Source: Pseudomonadota bacterium
Lineage (GTDB): Bacteria > Pseudomonadota > Gammaproteobacteria > Burkholderiales > SG8-41
Length of the DNA stretch: 6,300 bases
Reading direction: 5' to 3'
NCBI GenBank assembly: GCA_023431245.1
Contig: JAEYXO010000099.1
Location: 1-6,300 of the forward strand
Made by a program: the position numbers and the translations under genes. Shown here in pieces: positions 1 through 6,300 of the stretch (its first letter is position 1; every line of letters begins with the position of its first letter). The notes under the pieces are model-generated. The model saw only the letters and a list, made by a program, of their open reading frames with translations. It made no database searches and was not told the origin of the DNA.

Positions 1-498
1 ATGCTCGACGCCGCGGTGAAGTCGCTGAAGGACGGCAAGGAACCCAACCTCGATGCACCGCTGGGCGTCACCACCGAAATCAACCTGCACGCACCGGCGC
101 TGCTGCCCGACGATTACTGCCACGACGTGCACGAGCGGCTGGTGCTCTACAAGCGGCTCGCGAACTGCGACAACGAGGACCAATTGCAACTGCTGCAGGA
201 GGAACTGATCGACCGCTTCGGAGAACTGCCGGAAGCCACCCGCACCCTCCTCGACTGCCACCGCCTGCGCCTGCTCGGCAAGCCGCTGGGCATCGCCCGC
301 ATCGATGCCAGCGACGCGGTGATCAACCTGCAGTTCGTACCCAATCCGCCGATCGAACCGATCAAGATCATCTCGCTGATCCAGAAGAAAAAGAACTACA
401 AACTCGCCGGCCAGGACCGGCTGCGCGTCGAGACTGCGACACCTGACCTGAAGTCGCGAGTCACCGAAATCCGCCGCCTATTTGCCGAACTCGGCTGA
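1..498 (+). CDS. mfd: Transcription-repair coupling factor Mfd, C-terminal fragment (5' end outside window)
   Basis: Mfd is the cytoplasmic ATP-dependent translocase that removes stalled RNA polymerase from DNA lesions and recruits UvrA for transcription-coupled repair. Only the last 165 residues are present; family members are about 1150 residues, so the Met codon at base 1 is internal and not the start. The fragment holds the end of the translocase module and the C-terminal TRCF domain. Recognisable stretches are the GVTTEINLHAPALLP segment (about residues 22-36), the LYKRLANC helix (about 49-56), DRFGELP (about 71-77), and near the end FVPNPPIEP and LAGQDRLRV, which match my recollection of beta- and gammaproteobacterial Mfd C-termini. 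The reading frame is intact to TGA at 496-498. A short GCCGA/TCGGC inverted repeat at 484-495 spans the last codons but has no T-run after it. The helicase motifs are off the window, so function is inferred from this domain only. Confidence 0.93.
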   Translation: MLDAAVKSLKDGKEPNLDAPLGVTTEINLHAPALLPDDYCHDVHERLVLYKRLANCDNEDQLQLLQEELIDRFGELPEATRTLLDCHRLRLLGKPLGIARIDASDAVINLQFVPNPPIEPIKIISLIQKKKNYKLAGQDRLRVETATPDLKSRVTEIRRLFAELG

Positions 499-559
499 TG
501 CGCATGCAAAATATGCCATTGGTGTAGACTGGGATTACCTACCTTCGAGGTGTATGCCC

Positions 560-1030
560 ATGAATGTCAATTGGCTCGTGTTGTTGACAGGCCTGCTGCT
601 ATCCCCGATGACATACGCCGCAGAGGCTTACAAATGCACCGGAAAGGACGGCAGGGTTACGTATCAAGGCACACCCTGTCCTGGCGCCATCAAGATTCCC
701 CTGGCGCAGACATCTCGACTGAACAATCTCACGGCGAAGCAAGCCGATATTGTCTTTGACTGCGCGGAAGCCGTGGATAACGTGGTGAATCGGGAACCCG
801 GCTCCATCCTGCTGGATCCGTCAGAGCAAAAATACATCATCGCGGGATTCGAGCGGCATTGCCCTGCGTTGGGCTTCCAGAGTCCGCTGGGACCATCGAC
901 CAGGGAATTCAATATCCGCTACTCGAGAACGGCCGAGGAAATGGCAAAAAAAAGCGGCCATGACGGACCATCCTACTCAAGGACTTACAGCGGTGGCCGG
1001 CGCAACCCACCACTGTTTTCCGGATTCTGA
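560..1030 (+). CDS. Secreted DUF4124-like protein with four cysteines
   Basis: This is a predicted exported protein of 156 residues and unknown function. An N-terminal hydrophobic stretch (residues 5-19, ending MTYA) looks like a Sec signal peptide cleaved about after residue 20. Directly after it comes AYKCTGKDGRVTYQGTPCPG (residues 23-42), the pattern typical of DUF4124: an aromatic strand, D/N-G turn, V-T-Y strand and a C-P pair. The mature part has Cys at 26, 40, 68 and 101, enough for two periplasmic disulfides. The C-terminus is rich in Ser, Gly and Arg and looks disordered. I chose ATG 560 because GAGG at 547-550 lies nine bases upstream; ATG 554 in the same frame would add two residues but sits only three bases from that site. 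The gene starts 61 bases after mfd and ends 30 bases before another exported protein. Its GC content (about 52% in a hand-counted line) is below that of the middle of the window. DUF4124 proteins have no agreed role. Confidence 0.8.
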   Translation: MNVNWLVLLTGLLLSPMTYAAEAYKCTGKDGRVTYQGTPCPGAIKIPLAQTSRLNNLTAKQADIVFDCAEAVDNVVNREPGSILLDPSEQKYIIAGFERHCPALGFQSPLGPSTREFNIRYSRTAEEMAKKSGHDGPSYSRTYSGGRRNPPLFSGF

Positions 1031-1060
1031 CCGCGCTGCCGCGCGTATCCGGCAACAGAT

Positions 1061-1702
1061 ATGCGAATGCATCGCTTCTTACTGATGTTCACCGCTCTGG
1101 CACTGCTCGTTTGCATTGCTGCGGCACCAGCAAAGGCGGCGCAATTCCCCGGAGATGATGTCCTGAGCATCACAAACATGCCGTGGAAATCCGTCACGCG
1201 TGACGTGATCAAGACAAGACTCGACCGATTGTTCAGCCATCTCACCGTACAAAAAGAAAAGCTCGTGCGATTTGAGTATGCTCGCACTGCCCAGCTGGCC
1301 GAAGCCTCCGAGTTCGTGAATATCGGTGAAATAACCAACACGATACTGGTCGCGCGCAAAGGAGCGGAAATCGCCCATGCAAGAAACACCATCGTGATAT
1401 CCCAGGGTCCCGTCAAGGTTGCCTTTGCATCCGGGGTACTGGTGATTGCGGCAGGCTCCATCAACATCTCACACGAAAGCGACGAGGCATGGGGAAAAAC
1501 CCTGCCTGCAAACGGCTTCTATGTGACAAAGGGAAATGTTCATATTTCTTTCGCACAATCGGCGATCATTTATGCCGTCCAGGGCGCCGATATCAGCCAC
1601 GGCGGTCCGCTGACCGTCTACAACACCAATATCAAGCACCATCTCGTGACAATAAACAGGGAACGCCGGAATCACATTTTCCGGAATGAACCGTCGCGTT
1701 AA
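1061..1702 (+). CDS. Unrecognised exported protein with short beta-solenoid-like repeats
   Basis: I do not recognise this 213-residue protein. Residues 1-27 are a clear signal peptide: basic MRMHR, a hydrophobic core, then APAKA with cleavage near residue 26-27. The LLVC in the core is a poor lipobox (Val before Cys), so a lipoprotein is unlikely. Residues 45-83 are charged and probably helical. From about residue 89 the sequence becomes a series of short strands, each opening with Gly: GAEIAH (101), GPVKVAF (116), GSINISH (132), GNVHISF (158) and GADISH (175). Each is followed by a second hydrophobic strand such as NTIVIS, GVLVIA, AIIYAV or PLTVYN. The spacing of 15-17 residues, with one longer insert at 141-157, suggests a small right-handed beta-helix. 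There are no cysteines in the mature part. A second in-frame ATG lies at 1067, and no strong ribosome site is seen before either. Fold and export are inferred; function is unknown. The low GC resembles that of the gene upstream. Confidence 0.72.
   Translation: MRMHRFLLMFTALALLVCIAAAPAKAAQFPGDDVLSITNMPWKSVTRDVIKTRLDRLFSHLTVQKEKLVRFEYARTAQLAEASEFVNIGEITNTILVARKGAEIAHARNTIVISQGPVKVAFASGVLVIAAGSINISHESDEAWGKTLPANGFYVTKGNVHISFAQSAIIYAVQGADISHGGPLTVYNTNIKHHLVTINRERRNHIFRNEPSR
1361..1624 (+). repeat. Degenerate protein-level repeats (about 16 residues each)
   Basis: Five degenerate units lie within the exported protein at 1061-1702. Each starts with Gly, then alternating hydrophobic residues, then Ser/Ala and His/Phe: GAEIAHA, GPVKVAFA, GSINISHE, GNVHISFA and GADISHG, at residues 101, 116, 132, 158 and 175. 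A second strand follows in each complete unit. The repetition is seen in the amino acids; I see no matching DNA repeat, so any duplication is old. Confidence 0.55.
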
Positions 1703-1750
1703 TTTCAGCAAGGCACGGACCACGCCTCTACTCCGTTCGCGCAATATCTG

Positions 1751-1758
1751 CCCCCCCC
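1751..1758 (+). repeat. Run of eight C upstream of the hydrolase ribosome site
   Basis: A C8 homopolymer lies in the 76-base gap between the solenoid-like gene and the hydrolase, directly 5' of the GGAAAGGA ribosome-binding stretch at 1759-1766. It is outside the chosen coding region. In the longer open frame that begins at 1686 it would be coding. Confidence 0.9.
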
Positions 1759-1778
1759 GGAAAGGACCCAGAATATCC

Positions 1779-2585
1779 ATGAATTCCCCGCTGCCGAATT
1801 ACATCGCATTAATTCTTTTAGCCCTGACATTTGCCTTGCCCCCCGCTGCCTCGGCGCAGTCGGCAACGCCGGTGATCGGCTTTGTCGTTCTCCACGGCAA
1901 GGGCGGCCGCCCCGAAGGCCTGACCGCGCCGCTCGATGCCAGCCTGCAGCAGCAGGGCATGCTGGTGATCAGCCCCGAAATGCCCTGGTCCGGCAAACGC
2001 AAGTACGACAGCGACGTCGCCGCCGCGGAAGCGCAGATCACCGAAGCCGTCCGCAGCCTTCGCCAGCGCGGCGCATCGAAGGTCTTCCTCGCCGGCCACA
2101 GCCAGGGCGCGGTATTCGGACTGCATTACGCGTCAAAACATCCGCTCGACGGGCTGGTGCTCATTGCGCCCGGCGGCAATGTCGCGACGAATTTCTACCG
2201 CCAGAAGGTAAGCCCCTCGGTATCGAAGGCGCGCAGCCTGGTGGCCGCCGGCAAAGGCGGCGAACCGGGCGAGTTCGAGGAATACGAGGGCGACAAGGGG
2301 TTCTGGACTGTGCGCACCACGGCGGCGGCCTACCTGTCGTGGTTCGATCCCGAAGGCGCGATGAACCAGACGAAATCGTCGCGCGCGCTGCCGAAAACCC
2401 TGCCGGTGCTGCATGTCGCGCCGACCTCGGATTACCCGGCCCTGCTGCGCGCGAAAGACGAGATGCACGGCGCGCTGGCGACGTCACTGAAACGGCTCTA
2501 CGAACCGCAATCGGACCACCGCAATGCGCCGCGCGACGCGGCAGCCGAGGTCGCGCGCTGGGCTGCAGAAATCGCAAAGCAATAG
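1779..2585 (+). CDS. Exported alpha/beta hydrolase
   Basis: This is a predicted periplasmic or secreted serine hydrolase of 268 residues; the substrate is unknown. Residues 1-26 form a signal peptide ending in AASA. The alpha/beta-hydrolase core follows: a first strand with the HGKGG oxyanion-type turn (39-43), the nucleophile elbow GHSQG (106-110, Ser108), a probable acid in APTSDYP (Asp218) after the LPVLHV strand, and a probable catalytic His in QSDHRN (His247). The triad is therefore complete. I start at ATG 1779 because it begins the signal peptide and has GGAAAGGA at 1759-1766, about 12 bases upstream. The frame stays open back to 1686, but that stretch would bury the signal peptide and overlap the previous gene. 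Its TAG stop (2583-2585) overlaps the AGGGA ribosome site of the next gene, so it probably heads a three-gene operon. GC rises sharply here (about 67% in a hand-counted line). An esterase or a DUF3530-like protein are both possible. Confidence 0.82.
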   Translation: MNSPLPNYIALILLALTFALPPAASAQSATPVIGFVVLHGKGGRPEGLTAPLDASLQQQGMLVISPEMPWSGKRKYDSDVAAAEAQITEAVRSLRQRGASKVFLAGHSQGAVFGLHYASKHPLDGLVLIAPGGNVATNFYRQKVSPSVSKARSLVAAGKGGEPGEFEEYEGDKGFWTVRTTAAAYLSWFDPEGAMNQTKSSRALPKTLPVLHVAPTSDYPALLRAKDEMHGALATSLKRLYEPQSDHRNAPRDAAAEVARWAAEIAKQ

Positions 2586-2596
2586 GGAAATCTTTC

Positions 2597-3058
2597 ATGC
2601 CCATGCGCAAATGGCGCCCGCAGTATCTCGACGCCACCATCGACACTTTCCGCCGCGCGGTGCATGAATTGGCCGCCGGCGATTACACAGCTGAGGAACT
2701 CGAAGCCTGGGCGCCTCGGGAAACCGACCGCGGCGCCTGGAAGCAGCGCATGGACAACAGCCGGGGCTGGATATTCGAGATCAATGGCAAACTGGGCGGC
2801 TTCATCACCACGGATGCGCCGGGCCACATCGACCTGCTTTATGTGCATCCCGACTACCGGCGCATGGGCGTCGCCGCGGCGCTGCTGGAAGTGCTCGCTG
2901 CCGATGCCGGCGCGCGCGGCATCACGGCACTCCGCACCGAAGCCAGCCGCACCGCGAAGCCCTTCTTCGAACAGGCCGGATTTTCAGTGCTGCGTGCGGA
3001 ACGGGTCGAGCGCGGTGGTGTAGCGCTGGAACGTTTTGTGATGGAACGCGCCGGGTGA
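2597..3058 (+). CDS. GNAT family N-acetyltransferase
   Basis: This is a predicted cytoplasmic acetyl-CoA-dependent N-acetyltransferase of 153 residues, a usual size for single-domain GNAT proteins. The N-terminal part has an FRRAVHELAAGDYTAEELEAWAP-type region (residues 18-40), which resembles the YafP-like subgroup. A strand pair WIFEINGKLGGFI (58-70) follows. Motif A is LYVHPDYRRMGVAAALL (81-97), where RRMGVA is the pyrophosphate-binding R-x-x-G-x-A/G loop. Motif B is the AKPFFEQAGF segment (120-129). ATG 2597 is chosen because AGGGA at 2584-2588 is eight bases upstream and the domain begins at once; the frame is open further upstream only as a shadow of the hydrolase gene. The stop overlaps the GTG start of the next gene by four bases (GTGA), which points to coupled translation. 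The acceptor substrate cannot be told from sequence. Confidence 0.88.
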   Translation: MPMRKWRPQYLDATIDTFRRAVHELAAGDYTAEELEAWAPRETDRGAWKQRMDNSRGWIFEINGKLGGFITTDAPGHIDLLYVHPDYRRMGVAAALLEVLAADAGARGITALRTEASRTAKPFFEQAGFSVLRAERVERGGVALERFVMERAG

Positions 3059-3342
3059 ACCCGGGCGCGCGCCTGCTGGCCGCGGCCGGTGTGCTGTGCA
3101 CTGCCATGTTCGGCGCAGCCTTCCTGATCAAGCGGCTGCCTTGCGGCCAGGATCTCGAAGCCTGGCTCGCCCTCGGTCTGGCGGTGTGCCTGTTATTGAT
3201 CGCGCTGCCCTGGCTCCTGCATCGGAGTGCTTCAGTGCTGGCGCGCAGCGGATACAGCGCGGCCGCACTGGCGGCGGGCATCGCCACCTGGGTCGCCGGA
3301 TTTCATTTCGCCGGCATTCCGCTGCTGTGCCGCTTGTTCTGA
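3055..3342 (+). CDS. Small three-helix membrane protein, function unknown
   Basis: This is a predicted inner-membrane protein of 95 residues that I do not recognise. Three hydrophobic segments are visible: about residues 6-25, 35-55 and 69-91. They are separated by a short KRLPCGQD loop and an HRSASVLARSG loop. Cys occurs at 15, 30, 45 and 92. The start is GTG at 3055, overlapping the TGA of the acetyltransferase gene (3056-3058), an arrangement typical of translational coupling; no ATG alternative lies nearby in frame. It is the last gene of the hydrolase-GNAT-membrane cluster and is followed by a REP-like hairpin 12 bases after its stop. The in-frame coupling and the clean hydrophobicity pattern support a real gene, but no family could be named. 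Confidence 0.68.
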   Translation: MNPGARLLAAAGVLCTAMFGAAFLIKRLPCGQDLEAWLALGLAVCLLLIALPWLLHRSASVLARSGYSAAALAAGIATWVAGFHFAGIPLLCRLF

Positions 3343-3353
3343 TTCACAAAGTC

Positions 3354-3391
3354 CCGTAGCCCGGATAAGCGAAGCGCCATCCGGGCTACGG
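3354..3391. repeat. REP-like palindromic hairpin between convergent genes
   Basis: CCGTAGCCCGGAT (3354-3366) and ATCCGGGCTACGG (3379-3391) are perfect inverted complements, a 13-bp stem. The 12-base top AAGCGAAGCGCC can itself fold (GCG/CGC around AAG). The GTAG...CCGGATAAG wording closely resembles enterobacterial REP/PU units and related hairpins of other proteobacteria, as known from the literature. It lies 9 bases after the prfC stop and 12 bases after the opposing gene's stop. Neither side has a T-run, so it is not a canonical intrinsic terminator, although it could stabilise 3' ends or help stop convergent transcription. Only one copy is in this window. Confidence 0.85.
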
Positions 3392-3399
3392 ACGCGTGA

Positions 3400-5013
<1,614 letters not shown>

Positions 5014-5063
5014 CAATGGTTTGCCTGGAGGTCCGCGCAGGATGCGCCGGACGTTTTGCGGGG

Positions 5064-5120
5064 CGCATTATATCGCGATAAATTTATCTATAAAATCAAA
5101 TACTTATATATATCATTCAT
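5064..5120. promoter_or_regulatory. AT-rich divergent promoter region with overlapping palindromes
   Basis: The 124-base gap between prfC and the divergent plus-strand gene contains an abrupt AT-rich block. It includes two perfect palindromes that overlap by two to four bases: TATCGCGATA (5071-5080) and GATAAATTTATC (5077-5088), with centres seven bases apart. They overlay the prfC -10/-35 spacer. An alternating ATATATAT run (5106-5113) and TATCAT (5111-5116) could give a -10 for the plus-strand gene, but no good -35 goes with them. An operator is possible and not shown. Confidence 0.5.
5067..5094 (-). promoter_or_regulatory. Candidate prfC promoter
   Basis: On the minus strand a perfect TATAAT (5072 to 5067) is preceded, with a 16-base spacer, by TTTATA (5094 to 5089), a four-of-six match to TTGACA. 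Transcription would start near 5060 and give a leader of roughly 47 bases before the prfC ATG. The -10 box is strong evidence in such a GC-rich context; the -35 assignment is tentative. Confidence 0.55.
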
Positions 5121-5137
5121 CGCAGTAGAATGCGGAC

Positions 5138-5407
5138 ATGAACACCGCACCCCGCTCCGTCGCCGATATCGAAGCCTTCGTCGGCCTGCTGAAGGCCGCC
5201 TGCAGCGATGACAGGATCAACGCCACGCTGCGCCGGCTGCTGGAAATGCCGGATGAGCGGCGCCAGGGGGTCGTGCATGCCTGGGTCACCGACCTGCTGA
5301 TCGAGGGCGCGCCGCGCGAGTTCACGCAGGCCGTGGGCTGCCTGATCGACGATGCGATCGCCGAACGCGCCTACGAAACCATATATCAATGCCGCCGGGA
5401 AGGCTGA
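5138..5407 (+). CDS. Hypothetical 89-residue protein upstream of ynfA
   Basis: I do not recognise this small, probably soluble and largely helical protein. It is acidic and basic in alternation, with no signal peptide and no membrane segment. Visible stretches are SVADIEAFVGLLKAACSDD (7-25), TLRRLLEMPDERR (30-42), VVHAWVTDLL (45-54) and a C-terminal helix with CLIDDAIAERAYETIYQC (68-85), holding two Cys near the end. ATG 5138 is the only reasonable start: an in-frame TAG lies at 5126-5128 and the next Met is residue 37. The ribosome site is weak. The gene lies divergent to prfC behind an AT-rich promoter region, and its TGA is three bases before the ynfA start, with the ynfA ribosome site GGGAAGG inside its last codons, so the two are probably cotranscribed. 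No function can be given from sequence. Confidence 0.7.
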   Translation: MNTAPRSVADIEAFVGLLKAACSDDRINATLRRLLEMPDERRQGVVHAWVTDLLIEGAPREFTQAVGCLIDDAIAERAYETIYQCRREG

Positions 5408-5410
5408 CTC

Positions 5411-5743
5411 ATGTTCGAACTGAAGACACTGGCCCTGTTCATCGCCACCGCCATTGCCGAGATCGTCGGCTGCTACCTGCCGTACCTGTGGCTGCACAAG
5501 GGGGCGCCGGCCTGGGTGCTGCTGCCGGCGGCGGTATCGCTCGCGCTGTTCGTCTGGCTGCTGACGCTGCACCCGGCGGCGGCCGGCCGCGTCTACGCCG
5601 CCTACGGCGGGGTTTACGTCGCGACTGCGCTTCTCTGGCTGTGGGCCGTCGACGGCATCCGGCCGACGACCTGGGATCTGGCCGGCGGCGCGGTCGCGAT
5701 CGCCGGCATGGCGATCATCATGTTCGCGCCGCGCCCGGCCTGA
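5411..5743 (+). CDS. ynfA: YnfA / UPF0060 family small membrane protein
   Basis: This is an inner-membrane protein of 110 residues, close to the 108 of E. coli YnfA, with four predicted helices: about residues 5-26, 32-52, 62-81 and 87-106. Family-typical residues include the AEIVGCYLPYLWL segment (16-28), GRVYAAYGGVYV (59-70), and DGIRPTTWDLAGG (81-93). YnfA proteins belong to the drug/metabolite-transporter-like fold; an SMR-type multidrug efflux role has been proposed for some members, but the substrate here is unknown. The start is well supported by GGGAAGG at 5397-5403, seven bases upstream. It follows the 89-residue hypothetical gene by three bases and converges on the SDR gene, with only nine bases between the stops and no terminator hairpin visible there. 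Confidence 0.93.
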   Translation: MFELKTLALFIATAIAEIVGCYLPYLWLHKGAPAWVLLPAAVSLALFVWLLTLHPAAAGRVYAAYGGVYVATALLWLWAVDGIRPTTWDLAGGAVAIAGMAIIMFAPRPA

Positions 5744-5752
5744 GCGCCCGCC

Positions 5753-6300
5753 TCAGTAGGTGCCGGGGTAGGTGCCGCCGTCGATCAGGAAGTTCTGCCC
5801 GGTGATGAAGGCCGCCTGCACGCTGCAAACATAGGCGCAGAGTTCGCCGAATTCATTCGGGTCGCCGAAACGGCCGGCGGGTATCACCTGGCTGCGTTTG
5901 TCGAGGTACTGCTCCAGCGTGATCCCCGCCTCCTTCGCGTTGACCGTCAGCCGCGTCTTCAGGCGGTCGGTCATGAACTGGCCGGGCAGGATGTTGTTGA
6001 TGGTGACGTTGTGGCGCACGGTCTTGCGCGCGAGCCCCGCCACAAAGCCGGTGAGGCCTGAACGCGCGGCATTCGACAGCCCGAGTTCCTCGATCGGCGC
6101 CTTCACCGAATTGGAGGTGATGTTGACGATGCGGCCGAACCTGCGCTTGATCATGCCATCGACCGTAGCCTTGATCAGTTCGATCGGCGTCAGCATGTTG
6201 GCGTCGACCGCCTTGATCCAGTCCTCGCGGCTCCAGTTGCGGAAGTCCCCGGGCGGCGGGCCACCGGCGTTGTTGACCAGGATGTCGGGCTGCGGACAGG
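5753..6300 (-). CDS. SDR-fold oxidoreductase lacking the YxxxK pair, C-terminal part (5' end outside window)
   Basis: This is a short-chain dehydrogenase/reductase-like protein. The frame is open to the window edge, so the Met at 6194-6196 is internal. About 182 residues are visible; the N-terminal nucleotide-binding TGxxxGxG is off the window. The ILVNNAGGP segment (NNAG, near 6266-6280) and the DAN before 6196 match the structural motifs of the fold. IVNITSNS keeps the catalytic-type Ser (6113-6115), and the C-terminus FITGQNFLIDGGTYPGTY is typical of FabG-like members. In the place of Y-x-x-x-K there is L-G-L-S-N (Leu 6083-6085, Asn 6071-6073), aligned by the following AARSGLTG. This recalls the divergent FabG-like subgroup that lacks the perfect tetrad (cd05344 as I remember it). 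Whether it is an active reductase is therefore uncertain. It converges on ynfA. Confidence 0.9.
   Translation of the reverse strand, partial: CPQPDILVNNAGGPPPGDFRNWSREDWIKAVDANMLTPIELIKATVDGMIKRRFGRIVNITSNSVKAPIEELGLSNAARSGLTGFVAGLARKTVRHNVTINNILPGQFMTDRLKTRLTVNAKEAGITLEQYLDKRSQVIPAGRFGDPNEFGELCAYVCSVQAAFITGQNFLIDGGTYPGTY

Noticed and set aside
484..495. GCCGAACTCGGC inverted repeat at the mfd end as a terminator.
   Set aside because: The stem is only four to five bases, it lies inside the coding region, and no T-run follows.
499..559. Promoter for the DUF4124-like gene in the gap after mfd.
   Set aside because: Partial matches such as TAGACT (525-530) and TTGGTG (519-524) exist, but no pair has acceptable spacing.
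1686..1778. Extended N-terminus of the hydrolase from ATG 1686.
   Set aside because: It would place about 31 polar residues before a clear signal peptide and overlap the previous gene. ATG 1779 has a purine-rich site upstream.
2133..2848. Several minus-strand open frames opposite the hydrolase and GNAT genes.
   Set aside because: They are arginine- and alanine-rich shadows of high-GC coding sequence with no domain pattern or ribosome site.
5130..5141. A three-codon upstream frame (ATG CGG ACA TGA) overlapping the start of the 89-residue gene.
   Set aside because: It is so short that it is expected by chance, and it has no ribosome site of its own.
5389..5805. A 138-codon frame overlapping ynfA in another frame.
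   Set aside because: It is an arginine-rich out-of-frame reading of ynfA; the in-frame product is a full-length UPF0060 protein with a good ribosome site.

Overview
The window looks like ordinary chromosome from a GC-rich proteobacterium, most likely beta or gamma. The reasons are the Mfd C-terminus, a full-length prfC, a ynfA homologue, a DUF4124-type secreted protein and a REP-like hairpin built on GTAGCCCGGAT. No mobile element, CRISPR array, tRNA or rRNA is visible. I did not find a convincing undescribed multi-gene system.

Left part (1-1702): the 3' end of mfd (transcription-repair coupling factor) is followed by two genes for exported proteins. One is a DUF4124-like protein with four cysteines. 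The other is an unrecognised protein whose C-terminal half carries short glycine-started strand repeats, read here as a small beta-solenoid. Both genes are poorer in GC than their neighbours and may be a later insertion beside mfd.

Middle part (1779-3342): a tight three-gene plus-strand cluster encodes an exported alpha/beta hydrolase, a GNAT acetyltransferase 11 bases downstream, and a small three-helix membrane protein whose GTG start overlaps the GNAT stop. The cluster faces prfC. A 13-bp-stem REP-like hairpin lies in the 57-base gap between the convergent genes.

Right part (3400-6300): prfC (peptide chain release factor 3) is on the minus strand. A 124-base AT-rich divergent intergenic region with a consensus -10 box for prfC and two overlapping perfect palindromes separates it from a plus-strand pair: an unrecognised 89-residue protein and ynfA (UPF0060 membrane protein). 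The window closes with the C-terminal part of a minus-strand SDR-fold protein in which the catalytic Tyr and Lys are replaced.

The genes do not form one pathway. The points most worth following are the solenoid protein, the SDR without YxxxK, and the palindromic divergent promoter.
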